A stretch of 64,000 nucleotides of DNA, from assembly GCA_965247915.1 (NCBI GenBank), contig OZ252048.1, positions 1-64,000 on the forward strand. Reading direction: 5' to 3'. Positions 9,324-17,310 of the stretch are shown here, one piece after another; within the stretch, counting starts at the first letter, position 1, and each line of letters begins with the position of its first letter. A model generated the notes under the pieces. The model saw only the letters and a program-made list of their open reading frames with translations, ran no database searches and was not told where the DNA came from. A program made the position numbers and the translations under genes. Source of the stretch: JAKZRT01 sp965247915 (GTDB taxonomy: Bacteria; Pseudomonadota; Alphaproteobacteria; Rhodobacterales; Rhodobacteraceae).

Positions 9324-9784
9324 TCAAAAGGGCCGCGCGACAACCGAAATAACGATGATTACCAGCATCACTATCGGCACTTCGTTCATCACCCGAAAGC
9401 TGCGCCCTGACCGCGTGTTTGCCCCCCTCAAGAAGTCCTTGCGCCGCAGCCCCAGCCATTGGTGGAACCAGGTCAGCACAATAATCGCTGCCGCCTTAGT
9501 CTGGAAAAGCAGGGCCAGACCGCACCCCAATCGACAACGCCTGGGGTCAGAACCAATGCCACGCCAAAGACCCAAGTCGCGATCATCGCGGGGTTCATTA
9601 TCGCCCGGAAAAGGCGGCCCTCCATGGTCTGGAAAAGCACGTCCTGCGCCGACCCCGGTTCGAACCGCTCCACGTGATAGACAAAAAGCCGGGGTAAATA
9701 GAAAAGCCCGGCCATCCACGCCACAACCGAAATCACATGCAGCGACTTGGTCCAAGGATAAAGGGTGCTAAGTATCTCGGCCAT
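9324..9784 (-). pseudogene. hemJ: HemJ protoporphyrinogen IX oxidase, single-base frameshift
   Basis: Membrane oxidase of heme synthesis found in many alphaproteobacteria. The N-terminal part (ATG at 9784; MAEILSTLYPWTKSLHVISV) and the C-terminal part (NTRSGRSFRVMNEVP to VVARPF) are both well conserved but in different frames. The break is near 9510: restoring one G turns the local reading into ...VWPWLFQTKAAAII..., the expected continuation. The shape is therefore a one-base deletion in an otherwise complete gene of about 153 codons. It may be a sequencing error, since loss of HemJ would need another PPO enzyme. It lies next to the putative origin. Confidence 0.85.
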
Positions 9785-10180
9785 CGGTTCCGGTGCCTGC
9801 GCTAAGCACACTAATATTAAATATATATATAAGAAGGAAGATGATGTTGATGGGGCGGTGGATAACGTGGATTATCGCGATGTCCACTAGGTTGCTTGGC
9901 TTGCCGCCGCTGTGAATAAGACCGCTAACAGAGCCGGGAGAACGCTGTAATATAGCATAAAAACAACATTTTAGCTGATCTTTGCCTGCGGATGAAACCG
10001 ATACCCGTGACGGATCGATCTCAGCTGAGACCAGTCTTGGCCAATCAGGGGGCGGTTTTTCCACGGTGGAGATTTTTCCTGACCAACACCGGGTTTCGTA
10101 CTAGTTTCCCCAAAGCGGGGCAGTGCGGTTATTTCCGCCACCCCCGGCCAGCGGAACAAACAGAGATTTTCCACAGGGCT
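9785..10180. other. Candidate chromosomal origin of replication (oriC)
   Basis: Gene-free stretch of about 400 bp between hemJ and maf. It contains an AT-rich block at about 9810-9840 (ATTAAATATATATATAAG) and several DnaA-box-like 9-mers: TTATTCACA on the minus strand at 9911-9919 (matches TTATNCACA), TTATCCACC minus at 9857-9865 (one mismatch), TTTTCCACG plus at 10057-10065, and TTTTCCACA plus at 10167-10175. In Caulobacter and relatives the origin lies just before the maf-aroE-coaE-dnaQ-secB genes, the same block seen here, and parAB with parS sites lie within 8 kb. Function is inferred. Confidence 0.7.
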
Positions 10181-10776
10181 ACGAAGACACAACTCATCCT
10201 TGCTTCGCAATCGCCGGTGCGCCGCCGGCTTTTGCAAGGCACCGGTCTGACGGTCGACTGCATCCCGGCGCGTATCGACGAAGACGCGATTCGCACAGGG
10301 CTGCAGGGCCAAGCGGCGCCCCGCGACATGGCCGATGCGCTCGCTGAGGCCAAAGCACAAAAGGTTTCCGGCAAACACCCCGACGCTCTGGTGCTGGGGT
10401 GTGATCAAATACTGGCGATCGGGGATAAACTCGTCACAAAATCAGCCTCGCTGGATGCGGCGCGCGCGACGCTGACCGCACTGCGTGGCCGCCAACACCA
10501 GCTATATTCGGCGGTCGTCCTTTACCGCGAAGGACGCCCTATCTGGCGGCACATAGGCGTGGTCCGCTTGACCATGCGCGCATTTTCCGACGACTTTCTC
10601 GAGGCGTATCTGTCGCGCAACTGGCCGGGCGTCGCGGGCGCAGTTGGCGCCTACCATCTGGAAGGCGACGGCGTGCGGTTGTTTTCTGCGGTGCGGGGGA
10701 TTATTTTCACGTTCTTGGACTTCCGCTGATCAAGCTTCTCGGCTACCTGACCACGACAGGAGAATTGCGCGAATGA
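10181..10776 (+). pseudogene. maf: Maf-like nucleotide pyrophosphatase, frameshifted and without a clear start codon
   Basis: Maf/YhdE-type dTTP/UTP or modified-nucleotide pyrophosphatase. Recognisable from LILASQSPVRRRLL at the N-terminus (substrate loop) and DALVLGCDQILA in the middle (catalytic Asp region). Two defects are visible. First, no ATG, GTG or TTG lies near the expected start; an ACG at 10181 sits where the initiator should be. Second, near 10720 the frame runs into TGA (10727-10729), but adding one G gives ...FLGLPLIKLLGYLTTTGELRE, ending at TGA 10774-10776, which overlaps the aroE ATG. Maf is normally coupled to aroE, so the gene was intact recently or the sequence has errors. 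Confidence 0.8.
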
Positions 10777-11609
10777 GCGACGGAAAAATCCCCCTAGCGG
10801 GCATCATCGGCGCTCCGGTCGGCCACAGCCGGTCGCCGCGCCTGCACGCCCACTGGCTCAAAAAATACGCAATCAGCGGGCAGTATGTCCCAATGGAGAT
10901 TTCCCAAAACAATCTGGCCGAGGCGCTGGCCATGCTGCCAAAGCTCGGCTTTGTGGGAGTGAATGTGACCATTCCACACAAGGAACGGGTGCTTGCGCTG
11001 GCCGATCTGGTGACCGACCGCGCAGCCGTTATCGGGGCTGCCAACACGCTGAAGTTCCAGCGCAACGGCAAGGTTCACGCCGATAACACAGATGGGTACG
11101 GGTTCACCCAGAACCTCGTCCAGAACGCGCGCAACTGGACCCCGACCGAAGCGCCGGCGGCGGTTTTTGGGGCGGGTGGCGCGGCGCGGGCAGTAATCGC
11201 GGCGCTCATCGAAGCCGGCGTGCCCGAGATCCGTCTCGCCAACCGCACCCGGGCTCGCGCTGATGCGCTGAAATCCGAATTTGGCGCCAAGATCCAGGTC
11301 TTTGAATGGGTCAAGGCCGCGACCATCGTCGAAGGCGCGCTGACGGTTGTGAACACCACCTCGCTGGGGATGGTGGGGCAGGGCCGGTTTCGCGTGCCCC
11401 TCGACGGACTTTCGCCCAAGGCAACCGTGACCGATCTGGTCTATACGCCGCTCGAGACCGAGTTTCTGCAGACCGCCGCCGCGGCGGGCTGCGACACGGT
11501 GGACGGGCTGGGAATGCTGCTGCACCAAGCAGTGCCGGGGTTCGAACGCTGGTTCGGCACCCGCCCCGCGGTTGATGAAATGAGCCGCCGCGCGGCGCTG
11601 GCGGACTAG
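10773..11609 (+). CDS. aroE: Shikimate dehydrogenase (NADP+)
   Basis: Reduces 3-dehydroshikimate to shikimate in aromatic amino acid synthesis. The N-terminal substrate domain has PVGHSRSPRLHAHWL (Ser pair) and NVTIPHKE with the catalytic Lys; NTDGYG follows with the catalytic Asp. The NADP-binding fold has GAGGAARAV and NRTRARA. C-terminal DGLGMLLHQAVPGF matches the family. The ATG at 10773 overlaps the restored maf stop by 4 nt (ATGA). 278 aa is normal. It ends in TAG, 5 nt before coaE. Confidence 0.95.
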   Translation: MSDGKIPLAGIIGAPVGHSRSPRLHAHWLKKYAISGQYVPMEISQNNLAEALAMLPKLGFVGVNVTIPHKERVLALADLVTDRAAVIGAANTLKFQRNGKVHADNTDGYGFTQNLVQNARNWTPTEAPAAVFGAGGAARAVIAALIEAGVPEIRLANRTRARADALKSEFGAKIQVFEWVKAATIVEGALTVVNTTSLGMVGQGRFRVPLDGLSPKATVTDLVYTPLETEFLQTAAAAGCDTVDGLGMLLHQAVPGFERWFGTRPAVDEMSRRAALAD

Positions 11610-11614
11610 GGCTG

Positions 11615-12220
11615 GTGCCGGGTGATCCTAAGCCGTTCCTGCTCGGCCTCACCGGTTCGATCGGGATGGGCAAGACGACGACCGCGAAAATGTTCGCGGA
11701 CCGCGGCGTCCCAGTGTGGTCAGCCGATGGCGCGGTTCACGCCCTCTACGCAAAAGGCGGTGCCGCCGTAGGTCCCGTCAGGGCGCTTTGTCCCGAGGCC
11801 AATCGCGACGGCGCTATCGACCGCGATGTTCTGCGCCGATGGATAGGTCGGACACCCGACGCGCTCACGCAATTGGTTGCAGTCGTTCACCCGCTCGTCG
11901 CCAAAGACCGCCTTAAGTTTGTCGAGCGCACCAGTGGCGATGTTATCCTGCTCGACATTCCACTGCTCTACGAGAACCGGTCCGAGGCTTGGCTCGATGG
12001 CGTCGCCGTCGTGTCAACCGACGAGGAGACCCAGCACACCCGTGTCCTTGCACGTGCTGGCATCGACCGTGGGACATTCGAAGGGCTTTTGGCCAGGCAG
12101 ATGCCCGACGCCGAAAAACGTAAGCGCGCCGACTATCTGATCCCCACCGACACCCTTGCCAGCGCCGAAGCAGCGGTTGATGCTGTGCTCAAAGACATCA
12201 GGGGTAAGATAAATGCGTGA
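11615..12220 (+). CDS. coaE: Dephospho-CoA kinase
   Basis: Last enzyme of coenzyme A synthesis; phosphorylates the 3'-OH of dephospho-CoA. P-loop GSIGMGKT is at residues 14-21, DGAVHALY follows, and LLDIPLLYE marks the CoA-binding helix. The start is GTG at 11615, 5 nt after the aroE stop. 201 aa is usual. The 3' end overlaps dnaQ by 8 nt. It is part of the conserved maf-aroE-coaE-dnaQ run beside the alphaproteobacterial origin. Confidence 0.95.
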   Translation: MPGDPKPFLLGLTGSIGMGKTTTAKMFADRGVPVWSADGAVHALYAKGGAAVGPVRALCPEANRDGAIDRDVLRRWIGRTPDALTQLVAVVHPLVAKDRLKFVERTSGDVILLDIPLLYENRSEAWLDGVAVVSTDEETQHTRVLARAGIDRGTFEGLLARQMPDAEKRKRADYLIPTDTLASAEAAVDAVLKDIRGKINA

Positions 12221-12902
12221 GGTTGTCCTCGACACCGAAACCACCGGGCTTGACCCGAGCGAAGGCCACCGCATCGTCGAGATCGGCGCTGTCGAACTCA
12301 TTGGCCATCTGCCGACGGGCCGCACCTATCACCAATACATCAACCCCGAACGGGCCATGCCCGAAGGGGCGCTTGCCGTCCACGGTCTCAGCAACGAATT
12401 TCTGCGCGACAAGCCGGTTTTCGCCAATATCGGGGCCGCGTTCATCGATTTTATCGGCGACGCCAGATTGGTCATCCACAACGCCAGCTTTGACATGAAG
12501 TTCCTGAATGCCGAACTGAAATGGATGGATGCGGCGCCAATTCCCTTCGATCAGGCCATCGACACGCTGGCCATTGCCCGCAAGAAATTCCCCGGCTCGC
12601 CGGCCTCGCTCGACGCGCTGTGCCGCCGCTTCGGCGTCGATAATTCGGCGCGCCAAAAACACGGCGCGCTGCTTGACAGTGAAATTCTGGCCGAGGTCTA
12701 TCTCGAACTGATCGGCGGTCGTCAGCCCGATTTTGGCCTTGCTGATACAGTCGGCGCGCAGGGGGCTTCCGCTGCGCAGACCTCGGGCCCGGCAAGGCGC
12801 CCAGCATTGCTGCCGCCGCGCCTGACCGACGCGGAAGCGGCCGCCCATGCGGAGTTCATCGAAAGGCTGGGCGGCACGCCGCTGTGGAAGAAATTCGTCT
12901 GA
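12213..12902 (+). CDS. dnaQ: DNA polymerase III epsilon subunit (proofreading 3'-5' exonuclease)
   Basis: Proofreading exonuclease of the replicative polymerase. DEDDh motifs are complete: ExoI DTETTG (Asp7, Glu9), ExoII HNASFDMKFL and ExoIII HGALLDSEILAEVY with the catalytic His and Asp. The C-terminal tail beyond residue 175 is flexible and probably binds the alpha subunit. Its 229 aa are normal. Overlap with coaE suggests co-transcription. The gene is convergent with secB, with 3 nt between stops. Confidence 0.95.
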   Translation: MREVVLDTETTGLDPSEGHRIVEIGAVELIGHLPTGRTYHQYINPERAMPEGALAVHGLSNEFLRDKPVFANIGAAFIDFIGDARLVIHNASFDMKFLNAELKWMDAAPIPFDQAIDTLAIARKKFPGSPASLDALCRRFGVDNSARQKHGALLDSEILAEVYLELIGGRQPDFGLADTVGAQGASAAQTSGPARRPALLPPRLTDAEAAAHAEFIERLGGTPLWKKFV

Positions 12903-12905
12903 CCC

Positions 12906-13406
12906 TCAGACCGGCGCGGTGTTCGCGGCCTCGGCCTCGGCGCGCCGCCGAACCTCGTTCCGGTAAAGCTTGAGAAAATCCACCGCCTCAAGGTTGAGCG
13001 GCGGAAACCCCCCGTCGCGGGTCACATCGCCGACGATGCGGCGCACGTAAGGGAACAGCATCCGCGGGCATTCGATCAGCAGATAGGGGTGCATTTGCGC
13101 TTCCGGCACACCCTCGATCCGGTAGATCCCGGTATATTCCAGCTCCAGCACAAATATATGCTGATCGCCGCCCTTCGAGGTTGCGGTGATCTTGTATTTC
13201 TGCGTCACTTCGAACTGGTTTTCCGTATCGCGCTTTTTCGCGTCCAGGTTCACCGAGACCTGAATATCCGGCTGAACTTCGCCTTGAACGCCCTTCTGGG
13301 CGGCGATGTTTTCAAAAGACAGGTCGCGCACGTATTGGGCAAGCACCTGCATGCGCGGCACCTGGCTGGCCTCGGGCTTGGCGGCACCGATTTCTGAATT
13401 TTCCAT
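12906..13406 (-). CDS. secB: Protein-export chaperone SecB
   Basis: Cytosolic tetrameric chaperone that keeps preproteins unfolded and hands them to SecA. The sequence shows the SecB core: VLAQYVRDLSFEN at the start, YTGIYRIEGVPE in the middle and CPRMLFPYVRRIVGDVTRDGG-type C-terminal helix. Two ATGs lie close together at 13412 and 13406; an AGGA six bases upstream of the second favours 13406 (MENSEIGAAK), giving 166 aa, the usual length. Confidence 0.93.
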   Translation of the reverse strand: MENSEIGAAKPEASQVPRMQVLAQYVRDLSFENIAAQKGVQGEVQPDIQVSVNLDAKKRDTENQFEVTQKYKITATSKGGDQHIFVLELEYTGIYRIEGVPEAQMHPYLLIECPRMLFPYVRRIVGDVTRDGGFPPLNLEAVDFLKLYRNEVRRRAEAEAANTAPV

Positions 13407-13465
13407 GGTCATTCCTAGTCCTTCGGGGCAAAGTCGCGCCGCCCTATCAGGTCGGGCCCCGGCCC

Positions 13466-13921
13466 TCAATCCGGGTCGCGCACCTCTTCATAAACGCCGT
13501 CGATCACCGCGCCCTGGCGGTGCTGGTCGCGCCCGGGCTGGCCCGTATTGCGCGAATTCATGGTCACATCCGCGGCGCTGATCCGGGACTTCAGCGCCCG
13601 GATGATCGCCGCCCGGCTTTGCGGGATCAACAGCGCAAATCCCACCGCATCGGTGAAAAATCCCGGCGTCAGAAGCAACGCGCCGGCAAAAAGAATCATC
13701 GCCCCATCGGCCAGCGGCGCAGTCGGGTCGGAAAACGTCTCGAACGACGACCTGAGGCGCGCCAGCGCCTGCACGCCCTGACTGCGTACCAGATAGGCGC
13801 CCGCCACGGCGGTCAGAATCACCACCCCGAGCGTTGGAAAAAGCCCGATCGCCCCGCCAACCTGGACGAAAAGCCCAATTTCGATCAGAGGAACCAGTAA
13901 AAACGCCAGTAACAACCGCAT
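13466..13921 (-). CDS. fxsA: FxsA-family membrane protein
   Basis: Small cytoplasmic-membrane protein of the FxsA family; in E. coli FxsA overproduction relieves exclusion of phage T7 by F plasmid, but its normal role is unknown. Hydrophobic segments occupy about residues 3-20, 25-45 and 75-100, with the family signature LLTPGFFTDAVGFALLIP. The C-terminal 40 residues are polar. 151 aa is typical. In Rhodobacterales this gene commonly sits between secB and the Tim44-like gene, as here. Confidence 0.88.
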   Translation of the reverse strand: MRLLLAFLLVPLIEIGLFVQVGGAIGLFPTLGVVILTAVAGAYLVRSQGVQALARLRSSFETFSDPTAPLADGAMILFAGALLLTPGFFTDAVGFALLIPQSRAAIIRALKSRISAADVTMNSRNTGQPGRDQHRQGAVIDGVYEEVRDPD

Positions 13922-14043
13922 GATGTCCTCGTTTGCCGCATGATTTCAGCCGCCCGGACCGGTGGACTTGGACCGTTTAAGCCCCTACATAGGAAGGGGC
14001 GCGCATCAAAGCAAACGCCCGCATCAATTCTCCTGGAGTGCAA

Positions 14044-14709
14044 ATGGGCTCTGCCGTGATACAACTACTTGTTTTGGCTGGGATTGCCGTGTTTTTGATC
14101 CTCAAGCTTCGCGGCGTCCTGGGCACGCGCGAGGGCTTTGAAAAACCCCCGGCCGAGGCCAATGCGCCAAAAGCGACGATCGCCTCGCGCCGCGGCTTCG
14201 AGGTGATAGACGGCGGGCCGGACCCCGATATCACCGACAACGTGGCCGAAGACAGCGACGCCGCCAAAGCGCTGGCCGCGATGAAGCTGGTCGAGCCCGA
14301 CTTTGTCGTGACCGAATTTCTGCAAGGTGCCCGCGGGGCCTATGAAATGATCCTGATGGCCTTTGAAAACGGCGAACTGGAACAGGTGCGGCCGTTTTTG
14401 TCCGAAGATGTGTTCGATACCTTCATCGACGTGGTCGGTGCCCGCGAAGACGAAGGCCTCACGGTCGAGGCCAATTTTGGCGGTGTGCGCGAGACCGCGC
14501 TGACCGATGCAACTTTCGACCGCGCGGCAAGCCTGGCGGAAATTTCGGTGCGCCTGGTCGGCGAGGTCAGTTCGGTCGTGAAAAATGCCGAAGGCGAGGT
14601 CGTCGAGGGCGAGCCGAACGTCATGAAACGGCAAAAGGATGTCTGGACCTTTGGGCGGACGATGGGCAGCAATGATCCCAACTGGAAACTGGTGGCAACC
14701 GGCGGATGA
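14044..14709 (+). CDS. Tim44/TimA-domain membrane-anchored protein
   Basis: One N-terminal membrane helix (about residues 4-22) followed by a low-complexity linker and a Tim44-like domain (about residues 80-220; EFLQGARGAYEMILMAFENG, PFLSEDVFDTF). In alphaproteobacteria this family is linked to assembly of the inner-membrane respiratory machinery, but no precise function can be read from the sequence. The ATG at 14044 follows a GGAG a few bases upstream; a GTG at 14038 is less likely. The 3' end overlaps mltA by 4 nt. Confidence 0.85.
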   Translation: MGSAVIQLLVLAGIAVFLILKLRGVLGTREGFEKPPAEANAPKATIASRRGFEVIDGGPDPDITDNVAEDSDAAKALAAMKLVEPDFVVTEFLQGARGAYEMILMAFENGELEQVRPFLSEDVFDTFIDVVGAREDEGLTVEANFGGVRETALTDATFDRAASLAEISVRLVGEVSSVVKNAEGEVVEGEPNVMKRQKDVWTFGRTMGSNDPNWKLVATGG

Positions 14710-15740
14710 ACCTCAGGCGCGCCGCGCTGGCGCTGGTTGTTTCAGGCCTGTGCGCAAGCGCTGCTGTGGCGGGTGAAGCCCGGCATACGCTGCTTGCCTT
14801 TTCTGACCTTGATGGCTGGGCGGGCGATAACCACGCCGCCGCGCTGGCGGTGTTCGCATCGACTTGTGACCGAATTTCCGGCCCCGGCTGGCGCCAGGTC
14901 TGCACGGCCGCCCCGCTGGCCCCAATCGCCCGCGACTTTTTCGAAAGTCAATTCACGCCGGTTCTTGTCGAGAATGGCGCCCCGGGGCTTTTCACCGCCT
15001 ATTTCGAACCCGAAATTCCCGGTTCGCGCCACAAAACCGCGACCTATCGTTATCCGATCTACCGGGTGCCGCCGGACCTGCCCAGGGGCAAGCCCTGGCT
15101 GACGCGGGCCCAGATCGAAGGCGCGGGCGCGCTCGAGGATCGCGGGCTCGAGCTTGCCTGGCTCGCCGATCCGGTTGAGGCGTTTTTCCTGCACGTTCAG
15201 GGCTCGGGGCGGCTGAGGTTCGCGGATGGCAGCGCCATGCGCGTCGGCTATGCTGCGAAAAACGGCCACGACTACCGGTCGGTCGGCAAGGAAATGGCCC
15301 GCCGGGGCGTTTTGCCCGAACACAAGGTCTCGGCCAGTGCGATCAAAGCCTGGGTTCGCAAAAACCCGGGCGATGGGCCGCAAATGCTCTGGCACAACCG
15401 CTCGTATGTTTTTTTTCGTGAACTCAAGGGTCTCGCCGAAATTTCCGGCCCGCTCGGAGCCATGCAAAGTCCGGTGACCGCATTGCGCAGCATCGCCGTT
15501 GATTCCGGCTTCATACCGCTCGGCGCGCCGGTCTGGGTTGAAAAGGACGGGGCGCGGCCGATCCGCAGCCTGATGGTTGCCCAGGACACCGGATCGGCGA
15601 TCACGGGCGCGCAGCGGGCCGACATCTTTTTTGGCTCGGGCGCGCAAGCGGGCAGCCGCGCCGGCAAGATCCGCGACCCGGGGCGCATGGTGGTACTCAT
15701 GCCCCGCGACCTTGCGCTTCACCCGCCAAACGGGGGCTAG
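14706..15740 (+). CDS. mltA: Membrane-bound lytic murein transglycosylase A-like
   Basis: Periplasmic lytic transglycosylase that cleaves peptidoglycan glycan strands. A signal peptide is at residues 1-22 (RRAALALVVSGLCASAAVAG). The MltA domain follows (GLFTAYFEPEIPGS), and the 3D domain near the C-terminus contains VAQDTGSAITGAQRADIFFG with the catalytic Asp. 344 aa is normal. The start overlaps the Tim44-like stop (ATGA). Ends in TAG, 4 nt before the Smr gene. Confidence 0.93.
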   Translation: MNLRRAALALVVSGLCASAAVAGEARHTLLAFSDLDGWAGDNHAAALAVFASTCDRISGPGWRQVCTAAPLAPIARDFFESQFTPVLVENGAPGLFTAYFEPEIPGSRHKTATYRYPIYRVPPDLPRGKPWLTRAQIEGAGALEDRGLELAWLADPVEAFFLHVQGSGRLRFADGSAMRVGYAAKNGHDYRSVGKEMARRGVLPEHKVSASAIKAWVRKNPGDGPQMLWHNRSYVFFRELKGLAEISGPLGAMQSPVTALRSIAVDSGFIPLGAPVWVEKDGARPIRSLMVAQDTGSAITGAQRADIFFGSGAQAGSRAGKIRDPGRMVVLMPRDLALHPPNGG

Positions 15741-15744
15741 GCGC

Positions 15745-16338
15745 ATGGCCCGCAAATCACGACGCTTGAGCGCCGAGGAAGAAAGCCTCTGGGCGCGGGT
15801 GGTGGACATGGCCACTCCGTTGCGGGTTGCAAAGCCCGCCGCAATCTTTCAAAGCCCGGCACCAATACCGCAAGGGCCGGTCGCTGCACCGCCGGGGCAA
15901 TTCGAGATCGGCGCCAAAGCGGCCGCACGGGCCAGCATCAGCTTCGACCTCGCGCCCGCCATTGGCACCCCTGTCGGCGCGGCCCCTCTGGCGATGGACC
16001 GCAAGGCCTTTCGCAAACTTTCGCGCGGCAAGGTCAAACCCGAGGCGCGGATTGATCTGCATGGGCTGACCCTGGCCCAGTCGCACCCGGCGCTGATCGG
16101 CTTTGTCCTGTCATCTCACGCCGCCGGGCGGCGGCTGGTTCTGGTGATCACCGGCAAGGGCAGGGGCGGCGGCGCCGGATCAGGCCCGATCCCCGAGCGC
16201 AAAGGCATTCTGCGCGACCAGGTGCCAGGATGGCTGGCAGCCCCACCTTGCAAAGCGGTGGTCATTCAGGTCGCCCAGGCCCGCCAAATCCATGGCGGCG
16301 ACGGGGCCTGCTACGTTTATCTACGCCGCAAGCCGTGA
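15745..16338 (+). CDS. Smr-domain protein
   Basis: Smr domain at about residues 100-195 with DLHGLTLAQ and VLVITGKGRGGG, ending in GGDGACYVYLRRK. Smr domains are nicking or RNA-cleaving nuclease folds related to the MutS2 C-terminus; the biological role of stand-alone bacterial forms is unclear. The N-terminal 90 residues are low-complexity. The ATG at 15745 lies 4 nt after mltA. The 3' end overlaps the end of the convergent MFS gene by 18 nt. Confidence 0.88.
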   Translation: MARKSRRLSAEEESLWARVVDMATPLRVAKPAAIFQSPAPIPQGPVAAPPGQFEIGAKAAARASISFDLAPAIGTPVGAAPLAMDRKAFRKLSRGKVKPEARIDLHGLTLAQSHPALIGFVLSSHAAGRRLVLVITGKGRGGGAGSGPIPERKGILRDQVPGWLAAPPCKAVVIQVAQARQIHGGDGACYVYLRRKP

Positions 16339-17310
16339 TTCCCGAACCCGCGCCACAGCGACAGCCAACAGCGCCGATGTCGCGACAAACCACAGGGCAA
16401 ACACCGGCAATTGGTCGGGAAAGCTGACGCCCCGGTCAATCCAGAGCCCGGTCAGCCCCGGACCGACCGCCGACCCGAAAACCATGATCGCGGCCAACAG
16501 CGACCGGATTGCGCCCAGATGCCGGGTACCGAAAAACTCGGCCCAGAACGCGGTCATGATCGTCGCACTTGCGCCATGCGCCGCACCGATCAACGCCATC
16601 GTCAGGGCCGCCGCGCCCAGGCCCCCGGCCCCCACATCATCAGCACACCGGCCGCAAAAGGGAACTGGAACCAGGGCACCAACCGCGCCGTTCCCCACCG
16701 GTCAACCGCCCACCCGGCGGCAAACATCACCCCAATCCCGGCACCGGTATAAAGCGGAAACAACGCGACAAAATGCGCATGCGCCCAGCCACAAGAGCCG
16801 CCAGTCGAAAACCGCCATCAGGAAGACAAACAACAGCGGCAGCGTCGCCTCGCCGATCCCGAACCCCATGTTGGCAATGCTCAGCGCCCGCCCGCGCCGC
16901 GCCACGTACCAGCGTGCGATTGCCACCGTCGCGACGTGGCTCAGCATCCCCTGCCCGCAAAACCTCAGCGCAAAGATCGCAAACCCCAGCGCCGCGACAT
17001 TGGGCGCCACCGCCAGCGCCACGCAGGCCAGCGCCAGCGCGACCAACGAAACCGGCCCCAGCGTCCGCACCCTGAAATGATCGATCAGGACCCCGGCCCA
17101 GACCATGACGATCGCCGACGCGGTGGTCGCCAGCGCATATATCCCACCCCAGCCGCCATGGCTCAGCCCAAACTCCCGCTGAATTTCACCGGCGAAGATC
17201 GAGATGAAAAACGTCTGCCCAAAGCTCGACGACAGAGTGATCAGAAACCCGGCGCCCAGCCAGACCGCGTTTTCGCGCAGAAACCGAAGCGCCCCCGGCC
17301 CCTGACTCAA
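16321..17310 (-). pseudogene. MFS transporter with two frame changes
   Basis: Major facilitator superfamily permease of unknown substrate, about 12 membrane segments when frames are joined. The first half reads from TTG at 17310 (which overlaps the hslU stop) to about 16785, where one extra C on the plus strand shifts the frame. The next stretch reads FPLYTGAGIGVMFAAGWAVD in a second frame up to a run of five C at 16629-16633, where one lost base restores the starting frame for the rest (LGAAALTMALIGAAHG to the TAG at 16321). The net effect is a +1/-1 pair over about 155 bp. Either a decayed gene or two homopolymer errors. Confidence 0.8.

Noticed and set aside
16292..17080. 262-aa plus-strand ORF opposite the MFS gene
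   Set aside because: Antisense shadow; membrane-helix sequence is on the minus strand.
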